Position numbers and translations under genes: made by a program. Shown here piece by piece: positions 60,373 through 64,000 of a stretch of DNA of 64,000 nt (position 1 is its first letter; the number at the start of each line of letters is the position of its first letter). The notes beneath the pieces are model-generated. The model was not told where the DNA came from. It did not search any database and worked only from the letters and a program-made list of their open reading frames with translations. Origin of the DNA: an uncultured Alphaproteobacteria bacterium (lineage in GTDB: Bacteria > Pseudomonadota > Alphaproteobacteria > HIMB59 > GCA-002718135); the NCBI GenBank assembly GCA_902614375.1, contig CACMKZ010000003.1, positions 62,001-126,000 on the forward strand. The letters run 5' to 3'.

Positions 60373-60792
60373 ATGTTATTTAATACTCTGAAAGTTATTC
60401 ATATTTTTAGTATCATAGCTTGGATGGCTGGACTGTTATATCTGCCACGTTTGTTTGTAAATCATGCTAATCCTGAAATTACAAAAGAAACCTCAGAAAC
60501 ATTCAAACTAATGGAAGGAAAATTGTACAGAATAATAATGTTTCCAGCTTTTATAGTGACGTGGATATCAGGTTTTACACTTACACATTATGTGGGTATT
60601 GATACTTGGTTGCTTTTAAAAATTTTATTTGTAATTTTATTATCTGGTTATCATTTTTTTTGTTTAAAATGTCTTAATGATTTTAAAAATGATAAAAATA
60701 AATACTCCACTAAGTTTTTTAGAATTACAAATGAAGCACCAGCAGTAATATTGATTTTTATACTTATACTTGTTGTATTTCAGCCTTTTTAA
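60373..60792 (+). CDS. hemJ: Protoporphyrinogen oxidase HemJ
   Basis: 139 residues with four membrane helices. Conserved HemJ residues: LKVIHIFSIIAWMAGLLYLPRLFVNHA (with His 10), MEGKLYRIIMFPAFIVTWISG, and the Lys in LLLKILFVILLSGYH. It oxidises protoporphyrinogen IX to protoporphyrin IX in the inner membrane, the step between HemF and HemH. Its start is three bases after the hemF stop, completing the downstream half of heme synthesis in one operon. Confidence 0.93.
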   Translation: MLFNTLKVIHIFSIIAWMAGLLYLPRLFVNHANPEITKETSETFKLMEGKLYRIIMFPAFIVTWISGFTLTHYVGIDTWLLLKILFVILLSGYHFFCLKCLNDFKNDKNKYSTKFFRITNEAPAVILIFILILVVFQPF

Positions 60793-60795
60793 TTA

Positions 60796-61446
60796 CTACT
60801 TTTTTGTTTTAATAGGTGTTTTTCTTTTTGGATTACAAACCTTGCATATTTCACACTCCAAACCATAACAACTTCTTGCCTGACAAAATTCTCTTCCATA
60901 AAATATTATTTGTAAATGAAGTTTGTTCCAAGATTTTTTTGGAAAAAGATATTTTAAATCTTTTTCTGTTTGCACAACATTTTTACCACTTGTTAAACCC
61001 CAACGTTGAGCTAAACGATGAATGTGTGTATCAACTGGAAATGCTGGATGACCAAATCCTTGAGACATAACAACACTGGCTGTTTTGTGACCAACACCTG
61101 GCAATTTTTCTAATTCCTCAAAACTTTCTGGAACATTGCCTTTAAATTTTTTTACAAGAATTCTTGATAGTTCAAAAATTGCTTTTGATTTTTGAGGTGC
61201 CAAACCACAAGGGCGAATAATATTATAAATTGTTTTTTTTGGCACTTTTGTCATTTTTATAGCTGTGTTAGCTTTTTTAAATAGTATTGGTGTGACTTGA
61301 TTAACTCTTTCATCTGTACATTGAGCACTAAGAAGTACAGCTACAACTAATTCAAATTTATTTTTGTGGTTAAGGGGAATAGGTACTTTTCTGTATATAC
61401 GATTTAGTATTCTAGAGATCTCTTGTGCCTTCTCTATTTTTTTCAC
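60796..61446 (-). CDS. nth: Endonuclease III, DNA glycosylase/AP lyase
   Basis: 216 residues. Helix-hairpin-helix LPGVGHKTASVV with the Schiff-base K121, and the catalytic Asp D139 in FPVDTHIHRLAQRWG. The C-terminal cysteines are at 188, 193, 198, 201 and 204, giving spacings of 4, 4, 2 and 2, unlike the canonical C-x6-C-x2-C-x5-C of the E. coli enzyme, so the 4Fe-4S cluster site may be altered. It excises oxidised pyrimidines and cleaves at the abasic site. Encoded opposite to the heme operon, stop to stop. Confidence 0.94.
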   Translation of the reverse strand: MKKIEKAQEISRILNRIYRKVPIPLNHKNKFELVVAVLLSAQCTDERVNQVTPILFKKANTAIKMTKVPKKTIYNIIRPCGLAPQKSKAIFELSRILVKKFKGNVPESFEELEKLPGVGHKTASVVMSQGFGHPAFPVDTHIHRLAQRWGLTSGKNVVQTEKDLKYLFPKKSWNKLHLQIIFYGREFCQARSCYGLECEICKVCNPKRKTPIKTKK

Positions 61447-61481
61447 TATATCAAGCCTCCTTCAAGGTGTATGTTTAAATA

Positions 61482-61528
61482 AATACTAATAATTATGACA
61501 AAATATAGCACTAATTAATACTAATAAT
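61482..61528 (+). repeat. Two 12-base direct repeats in the divergent gap before the binding-protein gene
   Basis: AATACTAATAAT occurs at 61482-61493 and at 61517-61528, with starts 35 bases apart, in the 142-base gap between nth and the importer. It could be a regulator site, but chance similarity is quite possible at this base composition. Confidence 0.25.
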
Positions 61529-61576
61529 ATTGAATATTTCCATTGAAGTTGTATGGGTCTACCATCAAATTTCTAT

Positions 61577-61581
61577 GGAGG
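61577..61581 (+). promoter_or_regulatory. Ribosome binding site that fixes the start of the second family-5 binding-protein gene
   Basis: GGAGG lies seven bases before ATG 61589, which begins a signal peptide. The earlier ATG at 61553 would put extra residues before it and lacks such a site. Confidence 0.75.
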
Positions 61582-61588
61582 AAATAAT

Positions 61589-63163
61589 ATGAAAAAAACT
61601 TTAAGCATTGTTTTGTCTTTGCTTTTCATGGGTATTTTCTCACCAGCATTTGCAAACACTATTAAATGGTCAATGCCTGGTGACTCTTTAACTCTTGATC
61701 CGCATGCACAAAACGAAGGACCAACTCACATGGTTTCGCGTCAAGTATATGAAGGTTTAGTAACTCCAGGTATTAATATGGAAATACTTCCTCAGCTTGC
61801 TGAATCATGGAAAACAACTGCTGATGACACTTGGATATTTACAATTCGTAAAGGTGTAAAATTTCATGATGGATCAGATTTAACAGCTAGTGATATTGCT
61901 TTTAGTATCAATAGAGCAAAAACTGCTCCATCTGATATGGTAGATTTAATTAAAAGCATTAAATCAGCATCAGCATTAACTGATCACACAGTTCAGATTG
62001 TAACAGATGGACCAAATCCAATTCTTTTAAATCAATTAACTCAGATATTTGTAATGTCTGAAGATTGGGCAAAAGCAAATGGTTGTGAAGTTTCATACAA
62101 CTGGGATGCAGGTGAAACATCTTATTGTGCTTCTAATGCAAACGGAACTGGACCTTTCAAAATTACTTTTAGAGAACAGGACGTAAGAACTGTTTTTGAA
62201 AAAAATAATGATTGGTGGGGTGATGATAGTACTTTCAATGTAGATACTATTGAATTACTTCCTATTGCAAATGATGCAACAAGAGTTGCAGCACTTCTAT
62301 CTGGAGAAATTGACTACACAAACGTTGTTCCTGTTCAAGATATCGAGAGAATCAAATCTTCTGCTGGACATGGTGTAAAAATGACTCCTCAAAATAGAAC
62401 AATATTTTTTGGAATGGATCAAGGTTCTGCTGAATTAAATTCATCTAATATCAAAGGTAAAAATCCTTTTGCAGATAAAAGAGTTCGTTTAGCTATGTAC
62501 CATGCTTTAGATATGGAAGCTATTAAGGATAAGGTAATGAGAGGACAAAGTGTTCCTGCAGGAATTATCACTGCTCCTGGTGTAAATGGGCATACAGCCG
62601 CACGTGATGAAAGATTACCTTATGATCCAGAGCTATCAAAAAAACTATTAGCAGATGCTGGTTATCCAGATGGATTTGAAGTTACACTAGATTGTCCAAA
62701 TGATCGTTACATAAACGATGAAGCAATCTGTGTTGCTGCAATTGGTATGTTTGCTAAAATTGGAGTTGATGTAACTCTTGATGCAAAAACTAAAAGTCAA
62801 CACTTCTCAGAAGTTAAAGAAGGTGATGCAAACGGTATGACAAGTGACATGTACATGTTAGGTTGGGGTGTTCCAACTTTTGATAGTCATTACGTATACT
62901 CTTACTTATTTGATAGTGCTGGTAGCTGGAATAAAGTCAATTTCAGTAATGCTAGAGTTGATGAGTTAGTAGCGGCAATGGGTGTTGAAACAGATCAAGA
63001 TAAAAGAAATGCTATGATTGCTGAAGCTTGGGATATTACTCAAGATGATGTAACATATCTTCCTTTACATCACCAAGTTGTCAACCAAGCATCAAAAAGT
63101 AATGTCGATGTTCCAATTAGAATGAACAACGAGCCATTATTTAGATTTGCAAACGTAAACTAA
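61589..63163 (+). CDS. ABC transporter substrate-binding protein, family 5 (DppA-like)
   Basis: 524 residues from ATG 61589, close to DppA length. Signal peptide MKKTLSIVLSLLFMGIFS with cleavage near PAFANT. Family-5 blocks: SLTLDPHAQNEGPTHMVSRQVYEGLV (key LDPH and YEGL), LAESWKTTADDTWIFTIRKGVKFHDG (key W-F-x-LRKGVKFHDG type), NGTGPFKI, and RLAMYHALDMEAI. Four cysteines (near 165, 179, 365 and 377) could form disulfides. Peptides, nickel or glutathione-like ligands are usual; the specific ligand is unknown. It starts an operon whose permease runs off the window. Confidence 0.92.
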   Translation: MKKTLSIVLSLLFMGIFSPAFANTIKWSMPGDSLTLDPHAQNEGPTHMVSRQVYEGLVTPGINMEILPQLAESWKTTADDTWIFTIRKGVKFHDGSDLTASDIAFSINRAKTAPSDMVDLIKSIKSASALTDHTVQIVTDGPNPILLNQLTQIFVMSEDWAKANGCEVSYNWDAGETSYCASNANGTGPFKITFREQDVRTVFEKNNDWWGDDSTFNVDTIELLPIANDATRVAALLSGEIDYTNVVPVQDIERIKSSAGHGVKMTPQNRTIFFGMDQGSAELNSSNIKGKNPFADKRVRLAMYHALDMEAIKDKVMRGQSVPAGIITAPGVNGHTAARDERLPYDPELSKKLLADAGYPDGFEVTLDCPNDRYINDEAICVAAIGMFAKIGVDVTLDAKTKSQHFSEVKEGDANGMTSDMYMLGWGVPTFDSHYVYSYLFDSAGSWNKVNFSNARVDELVAAMGVETDQDKRNAMIAEAWDITQDDVTYLPLHHQVVNQASKSNVDVPIRMNNEPLFRFANVN

Positions 63164-63176
63164 TAATTTTTATATT

Positions 63177-63200
63177 TTCTGGCCAGTAATCTGGCCAGAA
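63177..63200 (+). other. Intercistronic hairpin after the binding-protein gene
   Basis: TTCTGGCCAG at 63177-63186 pairs perfectly with CTGGCCAGAA at 63191-63200 around TAAT. There is no T-tract, so it is more likely an mRNA-stabilising stem between binding-protein and permease genes than a terminator. Confidence 0.75.
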
Positions 63201-63208
63201 ATTAAACC

Positions 63209-64000
63209 ATGTTTAGCTATTTCTTTAAAAGACTCTTTCAATCTATTCTTGTAATGATTGTTGTAGCTTTTGTTTCATTTTCCTTATTTAATTTTGTTGG
63301 TGATCCAGTAAATAGTATGACTGGAGAAGATGCTTCAGATGAAAGACGTGCTGAGGTTAGAGAAGTATTGGGTTTAAATGATCCTGTTTACGTTCAATTT
63401 TCACGTTTTATAGGAAATGTAATTCAAGGTGATTTTGGAATATCATACCAATTAAAAAGAGAAGTTTCAGACTTAATTGCAGAAAGAATGCCTGCAACTT
63501 TAGAATTAGTTTTCGTCTCCGCTTTAATTGCAATCATCAGCGGTGTTATCTTGGGTGTATATACTGGTATTTACAGAGACAGTTTTATTTCTAATATTAT
63601 TCTTGTGATTTCTCTAGCAGGGGTTTCTTTACCAACATTCATTATAGGAATAATGTTAATTTATTTGTTTTCAGTAATTTTAGGAGTTCTTCCATCATTT
63701 GGAAGAGGTGAAGTCACACAATTAGGTTTTTGGAGTACAGGATTTTTAACTATTTCTGGTTTAAAAGCACTGATACTCCCATCAGTTACGTTAAGTTTAT
63801 TTCAAATGACCTATGTTATTAGATTAGTCCGCGCTGAAATGATGGAAATTTTACAAACAGATTATATTAAATTTGCAAAAGCAAGAGGTATAAAAAGGAG
63901 TGTTATTAATTATAAGCATGCTCTCAAAAATGGATTAATTCCAGTTATTACTATTACAGGTATTAACATTGGAACGTTAATTGCTTTTTCAATTATTACA
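63209..64000 (+). CDS. ABC transporter permease, DppB type (3' truncated by the window edge)
   Basis: 264 codons are visible from ATG 63209, nine bases after the hairpin, and the frame is open to the last base. An N-terminal helix (FFKRLFQSILVMIVVAFVSF) is followed by the DppB-type loop VLGLNDPVYVQFSRF and GDFGISY, then membrane segments with GVSLPTFIIGIMLIYLF. The EAA coupling loop is DYIKFAKARGIKRSVINYKHALKN. It is the first permease of a second dipeptide-type importer; the DppC-type permease and ATPases should follow beyond 64000. Confidence 0.9.
   Translation, partial: MFSYFFKRLFQSILVMIVVAFVSFSLFNFVGDPVNSMTGEDASDERRAEVREVLGLNDPVYVQFSRFIGNVIQGDFGISYQLKREVSDLIAERMPATLELVFVSALIAIISGVILGVYTGIYRDSFISNIILVISLAGVSLPTFIIGIMLIYLFSVILGVLPSFGRGEVTQLGFWSTGFLTISGLKALILPSVTLSLFQMTYVIRLVRAEMMEILQTDYIKFAKARGIKRSVINYKHALKNGLIPVITITGINIGTLIAFSIIT

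Overview
The window is about 64 kb of AT-rich, gene-dense DNA with short or overlapping intergenic spaces. It looks like a streamlined marine alphaproteobacterium, possibly a HIMB59/AEGEAN-169-type relative of SAR11. Support comes from a Shemin-type 5-aminolevulinate synthase, a GcrA-domain protein, the very low GC, and a heavy investment in ABC transporters for sugars and glycosides. The lineage is an inference; no rRNA or marker phylogeny is available here. I found no rRNA, tRNA, CRISPR array, insertion sequence or prophage, and no non-coding stretch longer than about 160 bases.

Layout. (1) 1-2722: the end of alanine dehydrogenase, then a minus-strand core-MetE methyltransferase and a sulfatase/phosphonate-monoester-hydrolase-type enzyme. 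(2) 2867-9147: a five-gene family-5 (Dpp/Opp-type) ABC importer. It runs straight into (3) 9166-16159: two Gfo/Idh/MocA oxidoreductases, a DMT-type permease, aldose 1-epimerase, a two-subunit sulfopyruvate-decarboxylase-like enzyme (ComD/ComE), a YihV-like PfkB sugar kinase and a SlcC-like 2-hydroxyacid dehydrogenase. Facing it on the minus strand are another Gfo/Idh/MocA enzyme and a FucI-like isomerase (16149-18607). Together these suggest, without proving, an organosulfonate or sulfosugar pathway. (4) 18744-26338: a CUT1 sugar ABC importer whose operon also carries a 2-hydroxyacid dehydrogenase and two more Gfo/Idh/MocA enzymes. (5) 26338-33895: sugar-acid metabolism, with a uronate-isomerase-like amidohydrolase, a TIM-barrel epimerase, a sixth Gfo/Idh/MocA enzyme, an SDR, a UxuB-like reductase, an AllD/ComC-type dehydrogenase and UxuA. 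(6) 34000-44886: an apparent L-fucose operon with an Rbs-type importer, fucose dehydrogenase, L-fuconate dehydratase, fuconolactonase, GH29 alpha-L-fucosidase, RhaM-type mutarotase, KDG kinase and KDPG aldolase. (7) 44883-53180: housekeeping and envelope genes: ureohydrolase, peroxiredoxin, Nudix hydrolase, MsrA, a GcrA-domain protein, cyclopropane-fatty-acid synthase, a MotA/ExbB-like and OmpA-like pair, a pentapeptide protein and a tiny lipoprotein. (8) 53227-61446: a DMT permease and a heme cluster (hemA, hemC with an extra domain, hemE, hemH, hemF, hemJ) with cytochrome b561 and endonuclease III. (9) 61589-64000: the start of a second family-5 ABC importer, cut by the window edge.

How the parts fit. 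Four ABC importers feed sugars or glycosides to cytoplasmic enzymes. UxuA/UxuB would make 2-keto-3-deoxygluconate, which the KdgK/Eda pair at the end of the fucose operon could convert to pyruvate and glyceraldehyde 3-phosphate. All four binding-protein genes are followed by a hairpin before the permease gene, a usual way to make excess binding protein. No conventional transcription factor is visible anywhere near these catabolic genes.
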